NCBI GenBank assembly: GCA_015069695.1
Contig: JADCRZ010000006.1
Location: 176,150-240,149 of the forward strand
Source: Williamsia sp.
GTDB lineage: Bacteria; Bacteroidota; Bacteroidia; Chitinophagales; Chitinophagaceae
Length of the DNA: 64,000 nt
Direction: 5' to 3'
Shown: positions 8,866 through 18,619 of the stretch, one piece after another
Layout of the letters: the number at the start of each line of letters is the position of its first letter
Numbering within the stretch: position 1 is the first letter of the stretch
The notes under the pieces: model-generated
What the model saw: the letters and a program-made list of their open reading frames with translations, nothing else
Databases searched by the model: none
What the model was told of the DNA's origin: nothing
Position numbers and translations under genes: made by a program

Positions 8866-10524
8866 TTACCAGCCGGGGTTTTGCGACAATGCTGTATTCT
8901 TCTGCCGTTCAGAGGACGGGATGGGCCATAGATAATGCTTTGCCGGATTAAAAACCCGTTGCGTGACCCGCACATAGCCGTTATCAATATTCGCCGGCCC
9001 CCACTTTCCGCCATGCACCCAGCCGTTCATGACAGTCTCTGCAATCTTCCACCTTCTGATGTCATCTATCCGCAATGATTCCAGGGCAAATTCCGTCCTT
9101 CTTTCATTTCTGATCAAGTCGGTCATGCTTACACTTGAATTGCCCGGGTAATTGAGCGCAAGCGGATCGGTAAACCCGGCCCTTGTACGGATAGGCTTGA
9201 TGGTTTGATCCCAGACAGCTGCATTCATTTGCCCCAAAGCGTTTTTTGCTTCGGCATACATGAGCAAAACTTCACTCCACCGCAGCAAGATCAGGTTGGT
9301 GGTAGATGCATAGCTTACGGCTGTGGGGTCATAATACTTTCTCCAGTAATATCCTGTCGGCGTATGCAGCCCCGCACCCTGCTCATTCAACCGGGAAGGG
9401 TTGGGATCAGAACCGGGCCTGGTGTAGATCACCTGGGTGGTACCGTTGGGGTTTGTCCATACCGCTCCATTGTATACGATGGTGGCGGTTAAACGGGGAT
9501 CCCTGTTTACATAAGGATTGTTTTCATCATACCCCGAACCGGTTTCCCTGATCGACTTGCCATTGAGCATAATATAGCTGTCTACCAGTTCCTGCGTAGG
9601 CGCATTGTAATTTTCACTGTTTTGTGCAGGGGCTGAAATCGGTATCATCCGGCTCGGCTCGTCGTAGGTCCGTACATTGACTATATACGGCAGATCCAAT
9701 ATCACTTCTGCATTGTTTTCATTGGCAGAAGAAAAGATAGAAGCATACGTACCTGCCAGTGTACTGTAGGCGCCGTTTACACCCTGGTTGTTGATCAGGT
9801 CCTCGCAGATGGTGACCACATCAGCCATTTTGTTTCCTTCATATAGCAGTACCCTGGCTTTGAGGGCCTTTGCAGCGGCCTTTGTAATGCGGCCCCTGTC
9901 AGCTGCCGCATAATCCTCCTTTTTGGGCAGTGCTGTAGCAGCGGCATCCAGTTCGCTGAGAATAAAGGTGAGAACTTCCGTTCTCGGATTCCGTTTTATA
10001 ACCCTGGATGCTTCCACATCGTCTACTTTCCAGGCGGTCGTGATCAGGGGCACATCGCCGAACCATTTGATCAGATTAAAATAATGAAAGGCCCTGATAA
10101 ACCTTGCTTCTGCTTTCATCCTGTCCTTTATGCCGGAAGTCAGCGAAGTATTTCTGTCCACGTTGTCCAGGAACAGGTTTGCAGCGTATATCCCCTGGTA
10201 GTAAAAGGTCCAGTCCTGCAGCACGCGCAGCAGATCAGGGGCAAACAGCCCGTCGCTGCCACTGGCGATGGCCGAAGGCGTGCCTACATTGGCGTCCAGT
10301 TGCGCAAACGCATTGTCGCTCAGGGTTTCATTGTAAAAGAAACGCTGGCTGTTGAAGATCCTGTTGTAAGCCGTGCTCAGCGCATTGTTCACGTTGCCGT
10401 TCACCTGCCAGAAATTGTCTTCCGTATACCTGTCTGTTGGTGTCAGGTCAAGCTTTTTACAGCCGGCCGCCGCCGCGGCAAGCAGGAGGATAAAACTTAT
10501 CTTATTAAAATGCTTTAAGAACAT
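8866..10524 (-). CDS. SusD/RagB-family lipoprotein of the GH76 locus
   Basis: 552 residues from the ATG at 10524 (MFLKHFNKISF). An in-frame ATG six codons upstream (10542) is the alternative; I prefer the shorter form because it gives a compact signal peptide and a 21-bp spacing from the SusC stop. Lipobox AAAAGCKK. Family landmarks: KAEARFIRAFHYFNLIKWFG (helix plus FGDVP), LLRWSEVLLMYAEAKN, NERRTEFALESLRIDDIRRW, and the typical C-terminus ALSQNPGW. It should bind oligosaccharides at the cell surface and form a complex with the SusC encoded just upstream. The operon's first gene is a GH76 enzyme, so alpha-mannan fragments are the likely ligand; that is inference. Confidence 0.92.
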   Translation of the reverse strand: MFLKHFNKISFILLLAAAAAGCKKLDLTPTDRYTEDNFWQVNGNVNNALSTAYNRIFNSQRFFYNETLSDNAFAQLDANVGTPSAIASGSDGLFAPDLLRVLQDWTFYYQGIYAANLFLDNVDRNTSLTSGIKDRMKAEARFIRAFHYFNLIKWFGDVPLITTAWKVDDVEASRVIKRNPRTEVLTFILSELDAAATALPKKEDYAAADRGRITKAAAKALKARVLLYEGNKMADVVTICEDLINNQGVNGAYSTLAGTYASIFSSANENNAEVILDLPYIVNVRTYDEPSRMIPISAPAQNSENYNAPTQELVDSYIMLNGKSIRETGSGYDENNPYVNRDPRLTATIVYNGAVWTNPNGTTQVIYTRPGSDPNPSRLNEQGAGLHTPTGYYWRKYYDPTAVSYASTTNLILLRWSEVLLMYAEAKNALGQMNAAVWDQTIKPIRTRAGFTDPLALNYPGNSSVSMTDLIRNERRTEFALESLRIDDIRRWKIAETVMNGWVHGGKWGPANIDNGYVRVTQRVFNPAKHYLWPIPSSERQKNTALSQNPGW

Positions 10525-10545
10525 ATGATAAAGAGTTTGCAATGA

Positions 10546-13500
10546 TTAAAAGGTAATGTCTAAACCAAAGCCATAGAAAACAGGCGTGGGATAAGCCCGG
10601 GCGCTGTTGGCGCCTGCATTGATGTTGACCCTGTTGTCAAATTCGCTCTGCTCCGGGTCTATGATCTTTTGTTTAGAGTACGTAAGCAGGTTCTGTCCTG
10701 TCAGGTAGAGCCTTGCTCTTTGCATATGCAGCCTGGACATAAGCACAGCCGGCAGGGAATAACCTATCTGCACATTCTTAAGCCTTGCATAGGCGTCATT
10801 GAACAAATAAATGTCGGACCCTATCTTGTAATTGTTGTTGTTGGAGTTGCTTCCGTTCTCAGCGATCCGGGGATATTTGGCATCTGTATTGTCCGGTCTC
10901 CAGAAGTCTGTCTGGTGCTCATACATGGTACCGCTGTAACCGTAGTGGTAAGCCTCCAGCAGTTCTCCCCTTATCAAACCATCCCTTTTGCCAACACCTT
11001 GTATGAACAGGTTGGCATCAAAGCCTTTGAACCTGACGTTGTAGATGAATCCGAAGGTATAGCGGGGAAAAGGATTGCCTAGGATGATCCTGTCCTGGGG
11101 GTCGATCTTGCCATCTCCGTTCTGATCAACGTACTTCAGGTCTCCCAGTCCGGGCGTATTGCCGGCGAACTTGGGATATTTTGTGAGTTCTTCATTTGTC
11201 TGGTACAGGCCATTGGTTTGGTACCCGCGATATACCGTAATGGGAAGGCCTACCCTGCGTACAAACCAGAATTCCTCTCTTTTAAATTCATACTCCTGTA
11301 CATTGCCGCTCAATGCCATCAGCCTATTCTGGTTGTCTGCGATATTGGCGGAGAAACTGTGCGTGAACAATTTTCCTCTCAGGTCATATGTCAGCTTGGC
11401 CTCCCAGCCCGTGCTTTTTACTTTTGAGATGTTGAAGGTGGGCAAACCTTGTCCGAACAGGGCCGGAACGTCTTCCCGGTTCTGCAGGATGTCACTGGTC
11501 ACTTTGTGATAGTACTCAAAAGTAAAATTCACTTTGCGCTGAAGGAATGCGGCATCCAGTCCGAGATTATAACTGGCGGCCTTTTCCCAGGTGAGGTTTG
11601 GATTGGCTAAATTGATGGTAGCGCCGCTTACAGCTGAATTGTTGTAAGCATACACGTTGTTGTTGGTGCTGTACGAGTTTATATACTGGTAAGGGTTCAC
11701 GCTTTGATTGCCCAGCACACCGTATGTTGCCCTGATCATCAGGTCGCCTACTTTGTCTCTGTACCCGCGCAGGAAATTTTCTTCTGTCGCACGCCATTTA
11801 CCCCCCACCGATGGGAAAAATCCCCAGCGCTGGTCCTTGGTAAAGTTGGAAGAGCCATCATACCTGAAATTGCCTTCCAGGAAATACCTGTTATTATAAG
11901 AATACTGCACCCTTCCCAATACCGAGTTCAGGCTGGTTTCATTGGTATTCGTGATGGAATTATACGTATTGCTGTTTGTACCTGCGATGATGGTTGTACC
12001 GGTGGTAGGAATCCCCAGCAGGGAATCTGTTTGCTCTTTCCGGACGCCGTTTCCTTCAAACCTGTAAGATTCATTGGTGGCACCCACCAGCACATTTATT
12101 TCATGGCTGCCGAATGTTTTGTTGTATTCCGCAAGCAATTGGGCATTGGTGAAGAGTGATTTGGCGTTGTTGTCAAAAGTTGCCCTGGAATTGCCATAGT
12201 TGCCGCCGGGATATACCAGGTTGATGGTTCTTTGAAATTGGGTGTTGGCTCTGACGGTGCCGCCAAATACACCTCTCAGTTTAAAGCCCGGCGCCAGGGC
12301 ATATTCGCCTGAAAAGTTCCCGGTCACTTCATCGTTGTTGCTGTTCAGGTAACCGCCTTTCTCCAGGATCGCTTTGGGATTGCTGCCCGATACGGCATTT
12401 CCTAAGTAATTGCCCTGGGCATCCTGAAAACTGTAGATCAGGGGTACCCGGGTCACATCAATGATCAGCCCTTCTACACCGGTGGAGGGTTCTTTGTTGA
12501 TTCCCTTTACATAGCTGAATATCGTGTTGAACGTGAACTTGTCGAGTGTAGTGGATTGGTTCAGCCTGAAATTAAACCGCTTGGCTCCGTAATCAGGGCC
12601 AACAAAGAAAGCATCCTGTTCAAAATATCCGAAAGACATGAGGTAGGTATTGTTGGCCGACCCGCCGCTGATGGTAATATTGTGCGTTTGCTGCGGCGCA
12701 TTGTGAAGGATGTTCTCCAGCCGCCATGTACCGTCCCCCTGTTGTTTGAATTGCTCGATCTGCGCATCCGTATAGGCAGCCGGTCTTCCGGAATTGGCCA
12801 ACGAAATATTTTTATAGACGGCATTTTCCCAGCCATGTACTTGCTTAAATGTATAGCGGGGCGTCTGCGTGCCATATACCCCGCTGTAACTGATGCTGGC
12901 TTTTGCATTCTTTTTTCCCCTTTTGGTGGTGATCAGCAGCACGCCGTTGGCCGAGCGCGAGCCATAGATGGCTGCAGCCCCCGCATCTTTCAAAACAGAT
13001 ATGTTGTCGATATCGTTTGGATTGATAAGGTTCAGATCACCTCCTATGATGCCGTCAATAACAATCAGGGGATCATTGTTATTGGTGGTTCCCAACCCTC
13101 TTATATTGATGTTCAGCGCACCTGATACCGGTTGAAAAGTTCTTTGCTGGATGATCAGGTTCGGCGAGGTTCCCTGCAGGGCCTGGCTCACATTGGCCAC
13201 AGGGCGGCCTTCTATGGCGGCACTTCCGATCCTGTCCACCGCGCCGGTTACAGAAGTCCGCTTCTGCGTTCCATACCCTACTACAATCACTTCTCCCAAA
13301 CTGGTGTTGGAAGACCTCAGGCGGACAGCCAGGTTGCCATTCCCGGCAACCACTTCCTGGCTTTCAAAACCGACATTGGTAATAACCAGTACGGTATTTT
13401 TATCGGGCACCTGCAGGGAGAACCTTCCTCTTTCATCCGTGGTAGTAGCCACGCGTGAATTCTTTACCTGCACAGTAGCGCCCGCCACAGGGCTGCCGTT

Positions 13501-13695
13501 TTCATCCAGTACCTGCCCGGTAACAGGGATGGCTAACCGCTGTTCGTTGCCACTGAAATGGTTAGGCCGGGCAAAAACCGGACTAAAGCAAATACAGTTG
13601 AAGAAGAGCGAAAGGGCGGCAGCCTTTCCGATGAGCGCTGTTTTGATTGGCAGCGTACAGGCAAAGGGAATCTTTTGGTTTTTGTAGGTTTTCAT
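10546..13695 (-). CDS. SusC/RagA-family TonB-dependent transporter of the GH76 locus
   Basis: About 1049 residues from the ATG at 13695 (MKTYKNQKIPF). The frame continues to 13761, but the extra N-terminal residues are charged and would precede the signal peptide. Signal segment ends SPVFARP. Then the regulatory-like beta-sandwich (VTGQVLDENGSPVAGATVQV), the motif GEVIVVGYGTQKRTSVTGA, a plug with PLIVIDGIIGG and VLKDAGAAAIYGSRSANG, and a long beta-barrel ending FGLDITF. It imports oligosaccharides across the outer membrane using TonB energy. The SusD gene starts 21 bp after it and the GH76 gene ends 91 bp before it, all on the minus strand, consistent with one transcript. Confidence 0.94.
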   Translation of the reverse strand: MKTYKNQKIPFACTLPIKTALIGKAAALSLFFNCICFSPVFARPNHFSGNEQRLAIPVTGQVLDENGSPVAGATVQVKNSRVATTTDERGRFSLQVPDKNTVLVITNVGFESQEVVAGNGNLAVRLRSSNTSLGEVIVVGYGTQKRTSVTGAVDRIGSAAIEGRPVANVSQALQGTSPNLIIQQRTFQPVSGALNINIRGLGTTNNNDPLIVIDGIIGGDLNLINPNDIDNISVLKDAGAAAIYGSRSANGVLLITTKRGKKNAKASISYSGVYGTQTPRYTFKQVHGWENAVYKNISLANSGRPAAYTDAQIEQFKQQGDGTWRLENILHNAPQQTHNITISGGSANNTYLMSFGYFEQDAFFVGPDYGAKRFNFRLNQSTTLDKFTFNTIFSYVKGINKEPSTGVEGLIIDVTRVPLIYSFQDAQGNYLGNAVSGSNPKAILEKGGYLNSNNDEVTGNFSGEYALAPGFKLRGVFGGTVRANTQFQRTINLVYPGGNYGNSRATFDNNAKSLFTNAQLLAEYNKTFGSHEINVLVGATNESYRFEGNGVRKEQTDSLLGIPTTGTTIIAGTNSNTYNSITNTNETSLNSVLGRVQYSYNNRYFLEGNFRYDGSSNFTKDQRWGFFPSVGGKWRATEENFLRGYRDKVGDLMIRATYGVLGNQSVNPYQYINSYSTNNNVYAYNNSAVSGATINLANPNLTWEKAASYNLGLDAAFLQRKVNFTFEYYHKVTSDILQNREDVPALFGQGLPTFNISKVKSTGWEAKLTYDLRGKLFTHSFSANIADNQNRLMALSGNVQEYEFKREEFWFVRRVGLPITVYRGYQTNGLYQTNEELTKYPKFAGNTPGLGDLKYVDQNGDGKIDPQDRIILGNPFPRYTFGFIYNVRFKGFDANLFIQGVGKRDGLIRGELLEAYHYGYSGTMYEHQTDFWRPDNTDAKYPRIAENGSNSNNNNYKIGSDIYLFNDAYARLKNVQIGYSLPAVLMSRLHMQRARLYLTGQNLLTYSKQKIIDPEQSEFDNRVNINAGANSARAYPTPVFYGFGLDITF

Positions 13696-13786
13696 ATGCA
13701 TGTCAATTTGTTGTTGGTTTTGCGGGCATGCTTTTTCAATGCCCCTATCAGCTGCAGACAAAGCTGGTTCTGTGTTTTACAGGAGT

Positions 13787-14938
13787 TTACTTTTGAAGCG
13801 CCCCTGTTACAGCCGGCCCAGTAAGCTTGTACCGGTTTTCGAGCTGGGCATAACGGGCCAGTATTTCCAGCATGCCTCCATGCTCAACCAGGTTTTGTAC
13901 CCCCTGTCTTCCATTGAACAAACCCAGTTCGTTCTTATCGTTCTGCAGGGCTGCGTCCAGGCATTTTTTAAAGCCCATGATATATTTTGTGTCTTTGTTG
14001 TATTTCAGCAGATGCTGGTAAGCCCTCAGCAATACGGCGTTAAACCAGTAACTATCCCTGAACTTTTCCCGCCCGTAAAAAAATTGGAGTGAACTGTCTG
14101 CAATGGCAGTGGCATCCTGTAAATATTTTTGATCGCCTGTGCACTCGTACAGGTAAATATTCGACTGCAGCATGGTACCTGTGTTATAGGAAAATGTGGC
14201 CTTGCCAATGCTGCTGTCCCTTGTGCGGATGTTGTCATAATACAGCAGGGAAGGCGTCCTTAGTTTTGCATTTGTCCAGTTAAATATGTGGAGTGCCGTA
14301 TCCAGGTAAGCCTTGTTCTTTGTGGCCTGGTACAATTGCAGTGCTACGAGAACACCCGGTCCGTTTGAGCAGGTATTTTTAGAACTTTTGGAACCTTCTT
14401 TCCAATAGATGCCGCCGCCTAAAACATCGTCGTAGCCGGTCATCATAAAATCCCATATCAGCTTTCCCAGCTGGAGGTTTGATGGCTGCTTTGTTCTGGC
14501 AAAAGCATCCAGGGCTGCAATCCCGATCCACTGGTTGTCATCATAATACCGCTCTCCCGGCTTTAGCTTCATGATATAATCCGAATAGCCCGGTTTCGGG
14601 GGCGCGGAGTCGTAATAAGCTTGCATGATGTTCAGCAACGGGGCCATCAGCCTGGTTTTGGGATCCAGCTTTTCTATTTCATTGGCCGCCTGGTACAGGG
14701 CACACAGCGACCAGATATAAGTATACTCCCGGAGATAACCATTTTTCCTCTCCCGCTTGGAGGAGTCCACTACAACCACGTAATATCCGGAGGCCTTGTC
14801 ATAAAAGTTTTTCTGAATCGCAGCCTGCAGTGATTGCATTTCTTTTTTGTAGAATCCACCTGCCTGCTGGGCAGAAACAAAAGAGGAAGAAACCGCTAGA
14901 AACAGCATGAGCAAGCAGCCTGCCTTACGAAGGGTCAT
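13787..14938 (-). CDS. GH76 family alpha-1,6-mannanase, secreted
   Basis: 383 residues, ATG at 14938. Signal peptide about 1-24 (ends SFVSAQQ). The (alpha/alpha)6 GH76 domain fills the rest: YIWSLCALYQAANE, the catalytic Asp pair Asp133-Asp134 in RYYDDNQWIGIAALDAF, GGGIYWKEG, and TFSYNTGTMLQSNIYLYE. In characterised family members the adjacent Asp pair cleaves alpha-1,6-mannan backbones, such as those of yeast cell walls. No lipobox is visible, so it is probably periplasmic or released. It is the first gene of the operon, ahead of SusC and SusD; enzyme-first order is less common than SusC-first. Family assignment is strong; yeast mannan as substrate is inference from family. Confidence 0.9.
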   Translation of the reverse strand: MTLRKAGCLLMLFLAVSSSFVSAQQAGGFYKKEMQSLQAAIQKNFYDKASGYYVVVVDSSKRERKNGYLREYTYIWSLCALYQAANEIEKLDPKTRLMAPLLNIMQAYYDSAPPKPGYSDYIMKLKPGERYYDDNQWIGIAALDAFARTKQPSNLQLGKLIWDFMMTGYDDVLGGGIYWKEGSKSSKNTCSNGPGVLVALQLYQATKNKAYLDTALHIFNWTNAKLRTPSLLYYDNIRTRDSSIGKATFSYNTGTMLQSNIYLYECTGDQKYLQDATAIADSSLQFFYGREKFRDSYWFNAVLLRAYQHLLKYNKDTKYIMGFKKCLDAALQNDKNELGLFNGRQGVQNLVEHGGMLEILARYAQLENRYKLTGPAVTGALQK

Positions 14939-15357
14939 ATGGGAAAATTTATTTTATTAAAGACTGATCTGACGTGATTATTGATCTTCCGGCCAGGAAA
15001 CCGATGCATTCATCAAAACGATGCAAGAGCATGGATTCGATAAACCGGAAGCCTGCTTCCTGTATCCATTTTACTGAAAATTGTAAACTTGAGCGCCTGG
15101 GGAGATATGCCGTGGGAGAACCAGCTAGTTCAATAGCAGCCTGTCGTGAGCCAACGGCCCGTAAATAGATCCGTTCCATCCCTTGCAAGCAATCGCATTT
15201 ATAAATCCAAATTACCGAGTATTCTGAAAAAAGAAAAAACGATCTTTCAAAAGGACGCTTTGAAATCAATGGATTGCGCAGCTGCGCCTGCACTACAGGC
15301 CGTACTCTGTTTCCCTGGATCTGGTGCTAAAGCAGGCGTTCAGATCAGAAAACCGGC
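14939..15357. other. Intergenic region upstream of GH76 operon
   Basis: The 419 bp between the GH76 start and the end of the YcaQ-like gene hold an open frame of 114 codons on the minus strand (14949-15293). It has no recognised motif and no good start context, so I do not call it a gene. The operon's promoter must lie here, but I see no convincing -33/-7 pair. Confidence 0.4.
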
Positions 15358-16557
15358 CTATACAGGAATGATGGCTGGGAACCCCTCTATAACAGCGGGG
15401 CGCGCGAAGACAATGCTTGACAAACCAAGCCATGATGCCATCAGGCGAAGTTCCGCCAGCAGCCGCTCTGCCGTGTATGGCGGCGCAGTATATTCGAAGT
15501 GTACCTGCTGAACGATCAGCGTGCCGGTCCTGCGGTCTGCCTTCAGATCAACGCGTGCTACCAGGGCGCCGTCCATCAAAAAGGGCAGCACGTAATATCC
15601 ATGCTTCCGCTTGTGCGCGGGCGTGTAGATCTCGAGGCGATAGTGGAATCCGAACAACCGCTCCGTCCGCGACCGATGCCAGATGAGGGGATCAAAGGGA
15701 GAGAGAAGCGCAGCGCCTGCAAGCTTGCGGCCGGGACTTGCATCTTTGTGGAGATAGGCCTGCTGCTGCCAGCCATGCACACGCACCGGCCTGATGGTTC
15801 CGTTCTCCACCAACTGCTCGATGGGAAGCTGCGCATCTGCTGGAGAGATCCGGTAGTAATCGCGCAGGTCATGTGCCGTTGCAATGCCGAGCGCAAGGGC
15901 AGCGCGCGCGAGCAGTTCGCGCCGGGCAGCCATGCCATTGGGTGTAGGTAGCTGCAGCACCGATGGCGGAAGTACGCGTTCGGGCAGGTCGTACACACGC
16001 TCGAAGCTGTCCTTTCGGTGTGTTGCGGCAACCAATCCGGCCCAGAACAGCCATTCAAGCGCATGCTTGGAGTCGCTCCACACCCACATGCCTTTTGAAG
16101 CCCTGCCCCCCTGGATGTCGGATGCGGCTACCGGGCCTTCTTTCCCGATGCGAGCCAGCAAGGCATCGGCTTCGCCGCGTCTTTCCTTCGCGAAGGGTTC
16201 AAGTTGCTTCCACACACCCCGGCCATGAAGCGCATGATCCATGCGCCAACGCAACAGGGGGTGGCAATCGACAGGCAGCAGCGACGCTTCGTGACCCCAG
16301 TATTCAAAGAAGCGCTTGGGCCTGGCAGACACGACTGCATCAAAATGGGTCCGGTCATATACGCCCAGGCGGGAAAAGAGGGGCAGGTAGTGGGCACGCA
16401 CGAGCACGTTCACGCTGTCGATCTGAAGAAGGCCAAGCCGGCTGATCGTCTTGCGCAGCTGAACCGGGCCAACATTGTTACTGCCACGCGCTCCATTGAA
16501 ACCCTGCGCCGTAAGCGCGATCCTGCGAGCCTCCGGGAGTGAAAGTTCCGCCTTCAT
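15358..16557 (-). CDS. YcaQ/AlkX-like winged-helix DNA glycosylase (HTH_42 family)
   Basis: 399 residues, ATG at 16557. The whole length matches the HTH_42 (YcaQ/AlkZ) family: N-terminal LSLPEARRIALTAQGF, then GLLQIDSVNVLVRAHYLPLFSR, FFEYWGHEASLLP, KGMWVWSDSKHALEWLFWAG, and the C-terminal LLSPFDPLIWHRSRTERLFG and HGYYVLPFL. AlkZ and YcaQ enzymes unhook DNA interstrand crosslinks by excising alkylated purines. The catalytic motif is Gln-x-Gln in AlkZ and Gln-x-Asp in YcaQ; here it is Gln45-Ile-Asp47, the YcaQ type. It acts in the cytoplasm on damaged DNA. By eye the gene is clearly richer in GC (many CGC, GCG codons) than both neighbours, which suggests a separate origin. It seems to stand alone, 93 bp from the kinase gene. 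Confidence 0.88.
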   Translation of the reverse strand: MKAELSLPEARRIALTAQGFNGARGSNNVGPVQLRKTISRLGLLQIDSVNVLVRAHYLPLFSRLGVYDRTHFDAVVSARPKRFFEYWGHEASLLPVDCHPLLRWRMDHALHGRGVWKQLEPFAKERRGEADALLARIGKEGPVAASDIQGGRASKGMWVWSDSKHALEWLFWAGLVAATHRKDSFERVYDLPERVLPPSVLQLPTPNGMAARRELLARAALALGIATAHDLRDYYRISPADAQLPIEQLVENGTIRPVRVHGWQQQAYLHKDASPGRKLAGAALLSPFDPLIWHRSRTERLFGFHYRLEIYTPAHKRKHGYYVLPFLMDGALVARVDLKADRRTGTLIVQQVHFEYTAPPYTAERLLAELRLMASWLGLSSIVFARPAVIEGFPAIIPV

Positions 16558-16650
16558 GATTTTTCTTGTGCTGTGCTGGCAGCCGCTTAACCCAGGCTTT
16601 TGATTTTAAGCCAGCATCTGCTAAGTTATATCCCGGAGAGACATCCTCCT

Positions 16651-18531
16651 TTAAGAAGGAGAGAAACAGATAACAAATTCTGTCCCGGTGTTTATTTGCG
16701 ACCGGACGGCAATGGAACCATGTAATTTTTCGGTGAACTCTTTGGCAAGCTTTAAACCCAGACCGGATGAATCGCTGCGGATGCTGTTCCACTCAAAGAT
16801 ATTCGCCAGATCACCTGAATTGATCCCGGGCCCATTGTCTTTTACGGTGATGTAGATCAGATCCTGGTGTCTGGCCCCGGACAGGACAACCTCTCCGTTA
16901 GAAGGGGTAAATTTGATGGCATTGCTTACCAGATTGCGTATAATAACTTTGAGGCAGTTGGGATCTGTTACCAAGCTCAGGCCGGTTGGGCATTCTTTTC
17001 TAAGCCGGATATTCTTGTTGACTGCCGCTGCCGTATTCAGATCGATCAGCCCTTCAAACAAGCCGTCGAGCGCAACTTTCTCATTAAAAGGCTGAAAGCT
17101 ATCCATCTGTGTCTTCGACCATATCAGCAAGTCTTCCATGGCTTCCAGCACATTTTCTGCGGCTGCTGTAATTTGCTTGTTAGCCTCTTCCTGCTGACTG
17201 GAAGTCAGCAAACCCGGATATTCTTTTTGTAGTTGTAAAAAGTTGAAGAGATTGCTCACCGGGCTTCTCAGATCATGCGCAATAATGCTGAACAGTTTGT
17301 TCTTCGATTCGTTGGCTTCATCCAGGTCTGCATTGAGCCGGTTGAGCGCTTTATTTGCACGCTGCTTCAATACATAATTCCTGTACACGGAAGCGACCAG
17401 TACAATCAGGAAAACCGAGATCATGATCAACAGGTTTCTGTTCCGCCGCTGGTTGGATAGCTCTGTATTCTTTTCTGTAGTTTCCTGCTGCAAAAGCAGG
17501 ATTTCCTTCTGCTGCACTTCATTGCGGTAGCGCGTTTCCAGTTCTGCGTAGTTCCTGGCACTTTCACTTTTATAGATCGTATCTTTCAGGTCCAGCTGCT
17601 TGAGCAGGTATCTATTCGACCGGCGGTAATCATGCAGGCTGTTGTAGCAATCCACCATGTTCTTGTATGCACCCAGCATCAACTCCTTTGAACCCAGCCT
17701 TTCAGATATTTTCAGCGTCTGGTTGCTGTACTGAAGCGCTCTTTGAACAAGGCCTTGCTTAAGGTAGAGGTCTGCCATATTACCCAGGATCAGGGCAATG
17801 CCGTACTCGTCGTTTTTTTCTTCCATCAACTTCAAAGACACCGTAAAATAATTCAACGACTCTTTGTAATTTCCGAGCCTTGACAAGATCATGGCCAGGT
17901 TGTTATAAGAATATGCTTTTACTTCATCCCGCATATATCTCAGATAATGCTTGATGTTGGTCCTGAAGTACTTCAATGCCGCTGTATTCTTATCCTGGTC
18001 CATGTACAGAATTCCCATATCATTAAAAACGTTGGCTATTGCTGTTGAGTCCTGAATCTTATGTAACTTTTGGAGCGCTTGTTCAAAGAATCCGATGGAC
18101 ACACCATAATTCTTAAGTTCCCTGTATACGTTACCGATGTTCTTCAATGCTCCGGCTTCTTTCTTGATATTGTGCACTGCCTCATAGCACTTCCGTGCTG
18201 CATAATAATTGTGCAGCGCTTCTTCATAATTGCCGGATTTATCATAGGCAATACCGATCCCGTTGATGGCATTGCCGATCTTCAATGAATCTTTTTTGGG
18301 TATGATCTCTTTTAAATAACGCTTAAAAAGATCTATGGCTTCAACGTATTTACCTTCGGTGATGTGCTGGTGCGCCTGGAAGTAGATGCTGTCAGGTGAA
18401 GATTGCTGGCCTGATAGTGGCTTGGCCGAAAAAAGAAGTCCGTACAAGAGCACGCAATAGTACGCGCGCTTACAAGATTTAGAATAACAAACCACCTTGC
18501 CTAAGAAATCAGTTTCCTGAAACAGATTCAT
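16651..18531 (-). CDS. TPR-containing membrane sensor histidine kinase (HisKA type)
   Basis: 626 residues, ATG at 18531. The N-terminal signal/anchor (VLLYGLLFS) is followed by a periplasmic array of about six TPR units (about 50-330, e.g. GNYEEALHNYYAARKCYEAV). Next come a short coiled coil, a transmembrane helix (about 366-384, LLIMISVFLIVLVASVYRNY) and a second coiled coil. The kinase core has an H-box FSIIAHDLRSPV (His419), N-box NLVSNAIKFTPS, G1 VKDNGPGI and G2 GLGLKLAKEF, all intact. It probably senses an envelope signal through the TPRs and phosphorylates a response regulator. It has no receiver of its own. The nearest regulator is the LytTR protein at 19095-19805 on the same strand, though HisKA kinases usually pair with other regulator classes. 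Confidence 0.9.
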   Translation of the reverse strand: MNLFQETDFLGKVVCYSKSCKRAYYCVLLYGLLFSAKPLSGQQSSPDSIYFQAHQHITEGKYVEAIDLFKRYLKEIIPKKDSLKIGNAINGIGIAYDKSGNYEEALHNYYAARKCYEAVHNIKKEAGALKNIGNVYRELKNYGVSIGFFEQALQKLHKIQDSTAIANVFNDMGILYMDQDKNTAALKYFRTNIKHYLRYMRDEVKAYSYNNLAMILSRLGNYKESLNYFTVSLKLMEEKNDEYGIALILGNMADLYLKQGLVQRALQYSNQTLKISERLGSKELMLGAYKNMVDCYNSLHDYRRSNRYLLKQLDLKDTIYKSESARNYAELETRYRNEVQQKEILLLQQETTEKNTELSNQRRNRNLLIMISVFLIVLVASVYRNYVLKQRANKALNRLNADLDEANESKNKLFSIIAHDLRSPVSNLFNFLQLQKEYPGLLTSSQQEEANKQITAAAENVLEAMEDLLIWSKTQMDSFQPFNEKVALDGLFEGLIDLNTAAAVNKNIRLRKECPTGLSLVTDPNCLKVIIRNLVSNAIKFTPSNGEVVLSGARHQDLIYITVKDNGPGINSGDLANIFEWNSIRSDSSGLGLKLAKEFTEKLHGSIAVRSQINTGTEFVICFSPS

Positions 18532-18619
18532 ATTGAACGCTTGATTTCTACAATGGAACAGGAGGGCATGAAAGCTTCCCGCTCAAACTTCCAGGCTTTA
18601 CGGGCCCTGCTGCATCAGA

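Noticed and set aside
14949..15293. 114-codon frame on the minus strand upstream of GH76
   Set aside because: No known motif and no convincing start; could be the remains of something, but I cannot support a gene.
16637..16652. CTCCTT/AAGGAG hairpin across the kinase stop codon
   Set aside because: Only a 6-bp stem that overlaps the stop codon and lacks a T-run; too weak for a terminator.
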